A stretch of DNA of 64,000 nucleotides. Source: Hirundichthys speculiger (lineage: Eukaryota; Chordata; Actinopteri; Beloniformes; Exocoetidae). Shown here one piece after another: positions 1 through 12,100 of this stretch. The stretch's first letter is position 1; each line of letters starts with the position of its first letter. Location of the stretch: assembly GCA_018398805.1 (NCBI GenBank), contig JAGFBZ010000290.1:682001-746000 (forward strand), given 5' to 3'. A program made the translations under genes and the position numbers. A model generated the notes under the pieces. That model made no database searches and was not told the origin of the DNA. It worked only from the letters and a program-made list of their open reading frames with translations.

Positions 1-364
1 TGCGTATTTTAATGTTCTAATTGTGGCTCAGGATTTTATTAGCAGACTTTTTTTAAAAAATTTTTATAAAAAACAGGATGACATTAATGCCCTGGCAGCG
101 GCAATAAGCTTTATTTTATTTTAACATTTTTTTAAATGAGATTTTCACTAAATATGTGTGACTGACAAATGCTGATGTTAAAAGTGTTTGAACAACAAAT
201 GTTATGGCATTTTTGTTCACATGGCAGCAGAACATTTAAATAAAATGTTACATTACTTTTGAATTCATTATTTGATTTTGCGTATACAACTTGATTAATC
301 GTTTTTTAATCAGGAAAATCATGTGATTAATCGCGATTAAGAATTTAATCGTTGCCCAGCCCTA
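1..364 (-). mobile_element. hAT family A element, partial (cut by window edge)
   Basis: The segment ends in a terminal inverted repeat reading TTGCCCAGCCCTA, preceded by the cgattaa-rich subterminal block. It is nearly identical to 3637-3992. The other end lies before the window. Orientation is opposite to the complete copy at 9300. Confidence 0.75.
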
Positions 365-2314
365 ATATATATTCATATTTTTTTTTTATGACAAATGATT
401 ATGCAATCCAGTCTGGTCTAAAATATCTCCCCAGCAGCAGAACTGGACTGCATTGAAATTTTATGATATCATTAAGTTTCCCACAAGATAAATATTACTA
501 CCTGACTTTGCTTTAAGCACTAACAATAAGTTGTTATTTTTGATCTTCAGTAATTAGTTATTAGTAATTACTAATTAGTAATTAGTGGCAAGTGCTTTGT
601 TCTCTGCTGCAAACCGGTAAAGGACCTCAATTATGTTTGGCCATTGATGCAAATAAGAAGGGAAGCACAGGGGTCAGAATTCCCCACTTTTGTAGCACAT
701 GTCATATCTTTTTGACGTTAGTTTAAAATGACTGCTCCACATGAAGTGGGGGGAGGGGGGCTTTGACACAAAGCGAGAAGGTGGAGGAGAATAGAAGATT
801 TACAATGAGAAATGAGAAGGGGGTGGAAGTGTGTTGGCAAGCAGTGCATCTGTCTCATTATTGGAAATTAAGCGTTCAAGCAATATATAGTGACAAGGAG
901 ACATGATATACATTATAACTATAATATTAGAATTTTTCTTATGTGTCAAGAAGAACTGATGTTCTTCCACACAGAACTACTTTTATTGCATAATAAAATA
1001 AAATAAAATAAAATAGTATAAATTGTTTATCACTAGAGGTTTAAATGAGGGTCAGTATCCCATTTTTGCATGCTGACTAGTGGGTAATTAAGGCACTGTT
1101 TGTTGTGGGAAAACAACACTTAACTACAGCAATAAATAAGTGGAGTGTTATTCATTCAATTAAAGGCTCATGTATTTGAGCTCCACATGGGGGAGTTATA
1201 GATTTGAACACAGCACAAGCATGGAGACATATGGAACATATTGAGCATGCTAAAAATATAGTCCCAGAATGTTTGCATCATCATTTGTACATAAATAGAA
1301 TACATTGTTTTCTTTCTTGTTCATCATTTAGTGGCATGAGAACAGTCTCATCAGTGCTACGGGCTGTGTATCAGAATCACAATTTGGTATTCAGTTCAAA
1401 GTTTTCTTTCTTTTGTTCTATGCATACAATGGTGTACATAGTATGTACAGCACAGTGGTATCGTAATCATCATTATCCCACCATGAAAGTGATCATTCTA
1501 CAGCATAACCAGAAACTGTCATGTGGCCTACTGTAGTGGCTCACTCCATTATGTGCTACATCATTCTAGGTAGACTTGTCAGTTGAATAATGGATATTTT
1601 CGAATATATTGGAAGTTTCACACCATCTGGGTATTTTTAGCATAGTGTACGTTATACAGTTGTTCAGTTACTGAATACTGCCTACTACTTTTATTCAAAC
1701 TCAGTATGCGCTAGTAGCATAATATGCAAATTCAAAAACAGCCCAAGTCATAGTTGTTCAGTTTCAAACATGTAACGCTTGGAGCATCTCATTAAAATAA
1801 AACAAAAATATTAAAGATAATGGGTAACATCTTTTATGCTCATCTTATTTTCTAGTTGCAGCTACAGAATATGTATTTTGTAGCAATTACAATAGTAACT
1901 TGCAAATAAGAATGGTCAAACTTAACATCATTCCCTGATCATTCAAAAGGACCATGGAATTTACTCTGAGACTATGACAGAAACAGCTAGGCAAAGGAAG
2001 GGACACGGAGTCAGTACTGCAGCATAACAAACAAGGAAAAGACTGCTCACTTTTGCACACAAATTCTGTGACAGACTGTCATTCAACTATGAATATCTAG
2101 TATTAAGTATGTGACAAAACAATCTCTGCTCAGGGCCCACTTAATCAGTTGCTCAGGATTTGGTCATTTCAGCCAAATTACAGGTCCTTATCGGCAAATG
2201 GATTTACTTATTTGTCATGGGAATGTGGATACTCAGAATGCTAATAATTTCAGACACTTGCTCATCCCTGTGGTTTTAAGAAGTATGATATTTTATAATT
2301 GACCTTGGTAAAAA

Positions 2315-2347
<33 letters not shown>

Positions 2348-2960
2348 AACAACCCTGGGCTTTATCATAAGTATCATCATTGGCACAGTGGGTAGACATT
2401 TGAAGAAATCAAGTGCCACAAGATTGCTGACAGCCTCCACAGAGACAACCCCACTGACACTATTGGCAAAACTGACAGCGAGCTGTTATTTCACCAATTT
2501 CCAGGAATGTACAAGCTTGCAGAGCCCACTTGTAGGGGGCAGATTTTTAAGTGAAGGCCAGGAGTTTAAATAGTTTATGGTGTGCTATTAGAATGAAATG
2601 ATTTGATTCGAAGTTTGTAATTAAAATTAATAACCTGATCACATAACAGTGAAGGAAATAATTGCTACATCCTTGGTAACAAAACAGAAAATTTTTTTTT
2701 TAAATGTTTGCAAACATACATGACAAGTTTTAAAAATGTGTGAATTAATAGAAGGAAATTCCAGCCATCATGAAACCTGTATGACACAGCTAAAAAACTA
2801 AAAAAGTATGACATGACACTGGCTTTGGATTTAGTCGCAAATGATTCTATGTAGCCAAATAATATAATAGTTAGTAGCAGAAATGCACAGTGGTCTTAGA
2901 ACTCAGTGGTGTCAATCTCATGATCTGACTTCAAAACCTTTAGAAGTTTAGTCCAGTTGT
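365..2960. other. No gene recognised; intronic or intergenic
   Basis: AT-rich DNA with short open frames only. It includes an A-rich pentamer run near 998-1015 (aaata units) and a poly(A) with a GAAA tail at 2310-2347. No dync2h1 C-terminal exon could be matched. Confidence 0.6.
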
Positions 2961-3992
2961 TCTAGATTAAAATATCGTCCTATATTCGGGCCAACATGGT
3001 AGTTTGATCAAGAACTTATTCAACAGCGGTTTGACACGTGCTGAAATTTCCTGCATGTTGCAGCAGATGGGTGTCCTGTGATGCTTAAAAATAAGTGTCA
3101 GAAGATTCTATGCTTGTCATGATCTGAAGAGAAGAAGCAGAGCTGGAGAGCGCTTTGGTTCGATCTATATATGAGGTGAGTTTTCATTCATATTTCCACA
3201 ATACTGCAAATATTGTACTATGTGATTCCAGCGCCGCCATGCTACATGAACTTCCGCACACAAAGCCATTTCCGGGTCAAGTAAACTGGACAATTAAAGA
3301 TTAAAAACAAATTCAGTCCCGTGGCCCGTTTTTTCATTTCGTATTTTTGATCCAAGTCTAAAATTAAAAATATAAAGAAATCTGGCTTTTTTTTGTTAGA
3401 TTAAAAAATGAAAAACAAAATAAAACATCTCCTTTTAATTTTTAAAATTTTTGATTGATAATTGAAAATGGAGAGAACAAATGATACACAGATTGACAAT
3501 TACAGAACTTTTACATGGACATTTTCATTTTAAAGTTCTCCCAGATGGAGGATTTGACAGAAACAAGGTTATTTGTAACAACTGCCAAGTTAAATTCCCC
3601 GTTAAAAGGTTCCACTGTTACCTCAGAAATTGCCTGTTTTAATGTTATGATTGTGGCTCAGGATTTTATTAGCAGACTTTTTTAAAATTTTTTATAAAAA
3701 ACAGGATGACATTAATGCCCTGGCAGCGGCAATAAGCTTTATTTTATTTAACATTTTTTTAAATGAGATTTTCACTAAATATGTGTGACTGACAAATGCT
3801 GATGTTAAAAGTGTTTGAACAACAAATGTTATGGCATTTTTGTTCACATGGCAGCAGAACATTTAAATAAAATGTTACATTACTTTTGAATTCATTATTT
3901 GATTTTGCGTATACAACTTGATTAATCGTTTTTTAATCAGGAAAATCATGTGATTAATCGCGATTAAAAATTGTAATCGTTGCCCAGACCTA
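2960..3992 (-). mobile_element. hAT family A element, left end eroded
   Basis: The right end carries TTGCCCAGACCTA. The interior matches the complete copy at 9300-10295 in reverse: the sequence around 2968-3000 pairs with 9790-9840, and the last 355 bp repeats 1-364. No left terminal inverted repeat is visible. A BED-finger-like relic lies at 3516-3635. Confidence 0.7.
3516..3635 (+). pseudogene. Relic of a BED-type zinc finger from a hAT transposase (tentative)
   Basis: One plus frame reads [15 protein letters not shown], then [20 protein letters not shown], resembling the Cys-x2-Cys half of the BED finger found at the N terminus of hAT transposases. The next codons include a stop and no catalytic domain is present. 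Another frame is also open here, so the reading is not certain. Confidence 0.4.
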
Positions 3993-4611
3993 GTATTTAC
4001 ATCTTCTTTTACTACAAAGCAAGCTAAGTTCTCTGGAAAATTGGTTTTGCTATTTGTGATTTACTGGATTGTGAGTTCGGCAAACCTGTTCAAACATATT
4101 TTGATGAAGAAAAAAAAGTGTCTGTCTCTGCTCACACAAGCATGGCAATCCTGGATATCCAACAAGCTGCAGTCATACATATATTACATTAGCACATTAA
4201 ACAGAATATTAGGAGTAATCTAGCATGTCTTTTATTTCTATTTAATTCTTACAGGCAGCCAGAAATTGAATTAAATACCTTATTATACCTCATAAACATG
4301 CAGGAGGTCAAAATAGAATACCAGTGTGATGTAGTCAATATACCCAGATAAAGGGGCCAGAGTCTTATAACTTTTTCATTTTGTCAAAAAACAAACAAAA
4401 AAAACATCATGCACACCTTCATCAGTGGCCATTGCCATTCTATGTCAATGATGTCATCAGCCTCATAGCTAGCTACAAACATGAGTGCCATCATTCATCT
4501 AGTCTACAAATGAGCCTTTTTTTCTGTTGGAGACTTACTTTGTGAAACATATAATGCCTTTACTCATTTTGAGTGAATGACTACTGCTTTTAACTTCAAA
4601 TTATTACCGTA

Positions 4612-5310
4612 TTTTCCGGACTATAAGCCGCTACTTTTGTCCCACGCTTTAAACCATGAGGCTTATACATAGATGCGGCTTTTCTATGAATTTTTCTTCA
4701 GCCCTCAGGGGGCACTCTAGGAGGAAGTACAAGAATCAAAAAACAAACCAAATAGTTAAAGGCTATTCTGTTTTTGTTAAGTAGCCTATGTTGGCTAAGC
4801 TACTCTACATTCATTTTGTGAGCATCAATACCTATTATTATTGGACAAATTGATTAATTCCGGTGTGTCTGACCAGGCTACTCGGACACACCTGGATTTA
4901 TCAGTTTGACCAGTCAGTTTGTTGGTTCCCCAGCGGATTTCCGTGTTCTGAGCAGACCCGCCGCAGAGGTAAGGTTTTAATTGCAGATGCGGACCGGACA
5001 CAGCGTGGAGCCAGCAGGTCCACGATCTGGCTCCAAAGCGGATCCGGCACTGAGTGCAAGTGGACTCTGATGCGGGTCCATTTTGCAGGTCTGTTCCGGA
5101 TGTCTTTGCTGTGTGGGGTGGTTTCAGTACACAGGAGGAGGAAAAATCAGTTCAGGTATATGAATAAACACTTATGGTACAAAATCTTTCGATGTAAATA
5201 TCGTATTTCTCAGCCTGGATACCAGTGGCTTATAGTCCGGTGCGACTTATATGTGAAAAAATATATATTTCATTTATATTTTAATGAGTGCAGCTTATAT
5301 TCAGGTCCGG
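4612..5310. repeat. Interspersed repeat with inverted CTATAAGCCGC-type ends
   Basis: The left end contains ttttccggactataagccgc and the right part contains ggcttatagtccgg, its near complement. I recall this motif as a common fish repeat of uncertain class. A 209-codon plus-strand open frame at 4863-5492 overlaps it but has no recognisable domain. Confidence 0.45.
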
Positions 5311-6535
5311 CTTCTAGCCCAGAAATTACGCTAAGCTTGGGATTTGTTTATTTTCTAACTAACCTTGTTAAAATTCATCAGTACAGATCTGTCTTTATTT
5401 TAGGACCCATATATAGTATTTATTTTTGCTATAGCCAACAACTTATCATTTTTATTATTTTTTTAAGAAAAATAAATCCCCTGCCAAGGTGAGTTTGGAT
5501 TATTCAGCAGCACATAACCACAAAACAAAAGCTCTACTTTTGCATTATTACATTGACATAAATCCCTGTGCTGAAGTTCTTAAGGATCTTTATCTATAAT
5601 TCTTGCTTACTGTCTCTAGACAAAGGATGAACATGTCAAAATACCTGAGACATGCACTGACACAGAGGTTTCAGTCTTTGCTGATACAAGTATTCACCTA
5701 AATCGACCACGTTTGGCCTTGTTTGGCACTATCATTGCTGAGACATCCTTTGGGATTCTCTGCAATAAATAGCCATCAGCTTATAAGCATCACAGGCCCA
5801 TGACAGAGTCAGGGCCATTGTGGAGGAGATACAGAAATATAATAAACCTTTGACCCATCAAAAGAGTTTACTTTGACCTCTTCTTTTACCTGCTTCTATA
5901 GGAATAGCATGGTCACTTAGGACTGGTGCGGAAGCAAATGAAGGAAGGGCCTGGTGGTCCAGAAAAGTGAAATAAAAAGGCGTTACAAATTTCAATAAGA
6001 TCCTGTTAATGCTAAAATACAGATTCTGCACAGATGACTTGTTTTCCTTACTGTGTTAAGCTGTAAAAACATGGCTTGTCTGTGATGCATACAAGACATT
6101 TCACACTGTAGTCATTGAGAAAATACACTGTACTTGCCCAAATGTGTAACTTTTGTATTAACATATCTTAACACCCAGAAAGACATTTTCCTGATAGTGC
6201 AGTCAGTGCACACCCAGCACACAATGGGGATTATTTTGACTGAATTATTAGACTTGCTTAGTAAACAGTGAAGTAACCACTTCTTAAACATCCTAAATCT
6301 GTGTGTGACCTGGTCATGCTAATATGAACATTTGTGCAAGCATGAGAGACAGACAGACGGTGACAAAGGAGAACAGATAGTGTGACTTCTATGTTTGTTT
6401 GTATATCTGGCATTTGCACAGAACAGCATCAATTTGTCAGTGATAAGAGATGCATGCAAGGAAAGAAACCACATTACAGGACAATAAAACAGAAAATAAC
6501 ATAAATGGAGTAAAAAAAAAAAAGTTCACTAAATA

Positions 6536-7023
6536 CAGTGATCCCTTGCCAATTCGTGCTTAAAGTTCTGCGGTTTTAGTTATTCACAGATTTTTCAGAA
6601 ATATATAATATAATAAAAAAATCAAGAAAAAAATTGTGGAAATTCTGCGAAAATTCACCCCACATCAGACGAAGAGGCCGAAGCTGCCAGCGAAATGTCT
6701 AAGGATGACTCAAAGCCTCCTGTAAGCAACACGAGAAACGCAGACGGCCCAGCAGTCTAGAATCTGTGCTCTGATTGGCCGAGACGCATTTACTACGGTT
6801 CGGAGACCAGAGGCTGTTAAGGAAACAGAAGGACCACAGGTGTTTTGCTGCAGTGCCTCGCTACTTTTTTGCAGTTTTTAAAAATATTTTTAACACATTA
6901 TTTAGGCTCGGGGGGCTCCGGCTCCCGTTCGCGGATTTTGATTTTTTTGCGGGGGGGGGTGGGGGGGGGGGGGGGGGGGGGGGGGGGAGGTCCCCATTAA
7001 CCGCAAAAAATAAGGGATCACTG
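6536..7023. mobile_element. Pogo/Tigger-like MITE with TA duplication
   Basis: Ends are CAGTGATCCCTT and AAGGGATCACTG, a perfect 12-bp inverted pair flanked by TA on both sides (6534-6535 and 7024-7025). No transposase frame is present. An internal G run of about 37 bases (6951-6987, one T) is included. Confidence 0.75.
6951..6987 (+). repeat. Poly-G tract
   Basis: About 36 G with a single T interruption, inside the MITE. It can form G-quadruplexes, and its exact length is unreliable in any assembly. Confidence 0.9.
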
Positions 7024-9077
7024 TACACTAAATAAAGCCCATGCCTAAGAACATTTTGTCAATTACTGATAATACAGAGGGTGAATTAGCTAAACAAATC
7101 ATTACTCTATGATATTTATTAGAATCACCACAGTAAAGAAACAAAGGAAAAAGGAGGATCATACATTTATGCCACCTATATTCCATTGTTTAGTATCAAT
7201 TAAATTAATGTAATTTGACTGTCACTGTGAAACTCACAAATTATTTTTCCCATAATTTTCTAAAATGTATAATTTATAATTTTGTAATCACACTATATTC
7301 ATGTCTCTTGTTTTATTTTGAAACATTGTTCCTCTTTATCAAATTTGGGTTAATTTTGCTCAGAATATGTTATACACTTCCCGTGACCCTGCAGAGGATT
7401 AAATGGGCATAGATAATGGATGGATGTTATACACTTTAAAGCTGAACGACTATTTACTCATAATCATATTCTACAATGGCACCACACTTGTGGCAGCGTG
7501 CTGCAGTAGATTCAGTCACATTGTCCATTTCTTTATATTGTATTTTTTTCTGACATATTCTATTGTGTTTGTTCACAAACTATGATTTCTGAAGATTTTT
7601 CTCAATGGTTTGGGTGAGACTGACTGATTTCTGCTTTGTCACTTTTTAACATCTCTTACAATGAGTAACAGGAGACCTGTTTGAATGGGGGATAGATGAC
7701 AGAGTTTTCCAAACCCAAAGAATGACCAGAATGAGGAGGAGATGTAATATTGCTCAGGTGCAAAATGGAAACCATTGGGGAGAAAGCTTAAACTTCCCTT
7801 CATCATCACGGGGAACTCGTAAATGAAAGGAACAAGTCTGCAGCAGTGATAAGGTCAGAGTAAGAATATCAGGAATGCAGAGTTACACAGGGATACAGTA
7901 GGGATTGCATTGCTTGTTAAAAACAGATGTTGTTATCCATGTTCAAACAGATTTGTGCCTGGGACATTGAAGATTCCATAGATTTCCACCCGTATTTCTA
8001 TGTATATCTACCTAGAGAGCTCACTTGTTATTTTGGTAGCAATGTATATCTCACCATCAGCCATTATCAATGCTGCATACAATGTCTTCAGCTCAGTTGT
8101 TGCTATGCTACAAGCACAGCACCCCTGTGCATTCAAAGTGATTTCTGGAGATTGAAATAACACATGCCTCTACTACACTTTCTACTTTTCAGCAGTTTCT
8201 TAGCTGCTCTATGAGAGAAAATAAATGCTAGATTTATTCTATGCTAATGTTAAAGAGGTACTCGGTTAGTCTGTACTTTTTCCTCTGGGAAAAACAAACC
8301 ATACGTTTCAGCTCTACCTAAACATCCATCGTTCAGAGGCAACCTGTGACCAAAAGAAGTCTGAGGCGGTGGCCTGAGCTGGAAATGCAACAGTGAGCCT
8401 GTGTATAAGAAGTGACAGAGGAGACTGGACATTTTAGGGAAGATTAAATCCTTCAGTCTATGCAGCAACATGCTCCATATCTTCTTTAAGTCTGTGGTGG
8501 ATAGTGCAATTTTTTTGCAGCCATCTGTTCAGGCAACAGCATCATCAGAGTCAAAGAAACTGAACCTGGTAAAGAAGGTTGCCTCTGTGCTGTGGGCAGC
8601 TCTGGAGACTCCTATAACTGATTGTGCTAAAAAGAATGTTGCATAAGTTGATAAACATAAAGGAAAGCATTGCACACCATGTACACAACATACTGATGAG
8701 GGGAACCCTCTTCTTCAGCTTTCTTGCAATGAGAACTAATTCAGATGATTCTTCCTGACTGCAAAAAACAGATAATGACTCCCTACAATTACAGTTATTC
8801 CAATTTGCTTTTTTTTTTTAAATGTTGCATGAAAAGTTTATTCAACAAAATAAATTGTCATTCTATTGAATAATAAATAAAGATATTCATACTGATTTTT
8901 AGATTTTTACTTATTTGACTAATGGCAACTAGCATTTGTTTTTACAGTGAGAAATAGTGAAATATATTTTATAATTATATTTCAGTGCACAGCAGTGAGC
9001 TGAAACAGAACTCAAGCCCATTTCAACACAAATAAATACAATACAAGAATTAAAATGAACAAAAATGAAAAACTTAC
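7024..9077. other. Presumed intron, no exon recognised
   Basis: AT-rich DNA. A short piece near 7383-7425 (gaccctgcagaggattaa, then ataatggatggatg) matches the tail of a common fish repeat. The open frame at 8250-8471 on the minus strand has no dync2h1 or other similarity that I recognise. Confidence 0.6.
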
Positions 9078-9150
9078 CCAGAGCTTGGCAGGCAAAGGCA
9101 GTCATGGCACTCTGCAGCCGGTCAGGTCTAACTGCCTGAACCAATAACAG
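9078..9150 (-). CDS. dync2h1: dync2h1 window exon 45 (AAA6; last exon found)
   Basis: A 73-bp exon starting in phase 0 with one trailing base. It reads [20 protein letters not shown], then CQAL. Donor is GTAAGT. The next family segment, containing ISPGADPS, was not found at lower coordinates, so the following intron probably runs past the window edge. Confidence 0.93.
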
Positions 9151-12100
9151 CTGAAGAGAAGGGAGAGCAAAGATAACATGAGGAAGAAAGAAACATCATG
9201 TATCCCATCACACTTGACAGAAAGATGTGGCTCACATATGTCAAAAGAGTATATCACATTACTAACCATTCAGCTTTCAAATAAAATTTGTATAAATATT
9301 AGAGCTGGGCAACGATTAAAAATTTTAATAGCGATTAATCGCAAGATTTCCTGATTAATCACGATTAATCACATTGTATACGCAAAATTAAACAATAAAT
9401 TCAAAAGTAGTGTAAAGGTCACTTTTATTTAAATATTACGCTGCCACATGAACTAAAGTGCCATAAAATTTGTTGTTCAAACACTTTTAACATCAGCACT
9501 TGCCAGTAACACATATTTAGTGTAAATCTCATTTAAAAAAAATGTCAAATAAAATAAAGCTTATTGCCACTGCCAGGGAATTAATGTCATTCATGTCATC
9601 CTACTATAATATTTGCAATATTGTGAAAATTTGAATGAAAACTCAGCTCATATATAGATGAACCAAAACGCTCTCCAGCTCTGCGTCTGACATAAGTCTT
9701 TTTCTCCTTAGATCCTGATGAGCACAGAATCTTCTGATACTCATTTCCACCACTGCAGGACATCCATCTGCTGTTAAATAAGTCATTGATCAAATTACCA
9801 TATTGGCCCAAATATAGGACAATATTTTAATCTAAAAGTCATATTCTGAAAAATGTGGGTCGTTTTATAATCAAGGAATAGACTTTCCGTTGTCATTACA
9901 CATCTGTGCCACTAGATGGAGCTGCACTAAAGTAACCAGTAAGAGAACAGCACGACAGTGAACACATGGAGCAGATCTGAAGATAAATGGCGGAATGATG
10001 CGATCATCTTGAACAAAGGGGTTTGAAAGTCTTTTTTTCAGACAGAATTGTTAATATTGCTACCTGAGTTGCTACCCGAACTGTAAAGTACACTGATTTT
10101 AACCGCTCTCCATCTCTGTTTGAGTTTTTCCGCATGTTTACCTGCCAATTATTTTCCGGTTCCGCAGCAGCCAGTAACAGACTTTTCAAAACAAAAGCAC
10201 GTGAGCAACATGCGTTATCGTGTGATAAAATAAATGTCGGCGTTAATAAATTAATGTGTTAACGTGTTATTATCGCGTTAACTTGCCCAGCCCTAATAAA
10301 TATACATGTAATATTAAACTGACAAAGACTCTATTTTGTTCTTTTTTTTAATCATACATTTAAGCACATAATATACAACCAATAAAGAAGTCAAATTGTT
10401 TCACAACTGAGTGCAAATTCCCTTGTGAGAGTAGTAAAACCTTTATTCAGTCTCATACCATAAGGATGGGATTCTTTTCATTTTCTGTTTTTATTACACA
10501 GCTCTCACCACAGAGGAACATTCCAGCACTCAATCAACTCAAGGTCTATTGTTAGATGGTAATGACTGTAAACATTCGCCAGAGATCAAAACTATGTAAA
10601 TCAAAACAGTTTTGAGTTAGAAGAGAATAACTGTTTGCAGTACAATGGCCATTAATTTTAGCCCTTAGAGCAACCAACCAACATCAGAATAAATAGCTAT
10701 TTTAAGCCCCTGATAAGATTCAAAAATGTCACTTCACTTAAATATAGTAGAGGAGAGTTCATAGCCACTGCTTCCATTGAAAACCATATTTAGATATGTA
10801 CAACAGTTCTATTTAGCAAGTGATAAGAAACCAGGCTTTCTGGACATTATGTGGATCCTGTTCAGTATTACGTCTTTGTACAAAGATGGAGGGATCAGAA
10901 TCACAGTCAAGCGCTGTCAAAACTTGAAAAAAAAAAAAGAAATATAAAAAAATTTGTTAAAAGCAAAAGATGAGAATTTATTATGAATGGTTTGGTGAAA
11001 ACTTGTTCAATCAATAAAGAAGACTCAAAGCTGAGAAACTGAGGGAAAGCTGACCTGTTGGAAGAGAAGAATCTTTTTGGTAATGGAGGATGGGATTTCC
11101 TGTTCACATTGTGAGCTTTGCAAAAAGGACAGCCAAAGGTCTGAGTCACTCAAACACAGCGTCTGGTAGAGAGCAGGGAATGTAGCCTGCAAACAAGAGG
11201 TGTCCAGAGTTAAAGGGATGAAAGACATCAGAATAGATCAGTAGATCTAATCTTAGCTTAAAAATGATTTATATAATTCGTATAATTCCATTTTTATTAG
11301 TATAAATTCCCTTTGAGGATTACCAAAATATCACTGAACTGAACTGATTTAACAGGCCTTCAATTTAAACAATTTTTGAATCGTGCTTTTCATGTCTCTG
11401 AATGTCAAACTTTTTTTTCCATATTATTTGGCATTATACAGTTATTGTTTTGTTTGTGCAAGTCATTGCATCTGCAGCCGCTGCTGTAATGATCTTAACT
11501 TTTGATTTAGGAGAGAATGTGCATTATCAGAGTGCACTTACTTTTAAAACAGCCAGTGCTCCATGCCTCTCCTGATCTATCCAAGAAGGGAACTCCTAAC
11601 AAGAGGGAAGAGCTGTTAGTCAAAGACAAAAAAGCATATTGTTTCTTTTTTTTTTCACAAAAAATGTGTACTTACTTCTTTCTTAAACACTTCTCCAATC
11701 ATGGATCCAATGAAAACATCCCACTCCTACAACATAAACAAGAAGGATGACATTTATCTTTTTTATAATTATTATTCTAAATTTGTTAGAACAACTTAAA
11801 AAGTAGATACAAAATCACTCACATTCTCTTGGAAAAGTTCGGGGTGCATGCCTTTCACAAAGTGCATAGCAAACATCAACTGATCAGCCTGAGACAAAGA
11901 AAAGGAGAAGCATTCATATATAGAAGTAGTGCTGGGCGATATGGAAAAAATCATATATCACGATATGGACTATTTTATATCACGATAACGATATACATCA
12001 CGATATACCAATAATAAAGTATGTTTTCAGTTATTCTCTGAAAAGTTTGACAAAAATTTAATTGCTTACTTTTCAACTTTAGTTTGAAAGAACATTTAGC

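Noticed and set aside
4863..5492. 209-codon plus-strand open frame as a gene
   Set aside because: No recognisable domain, overlaps a dispersed repeat, and has no splice or conservation support.
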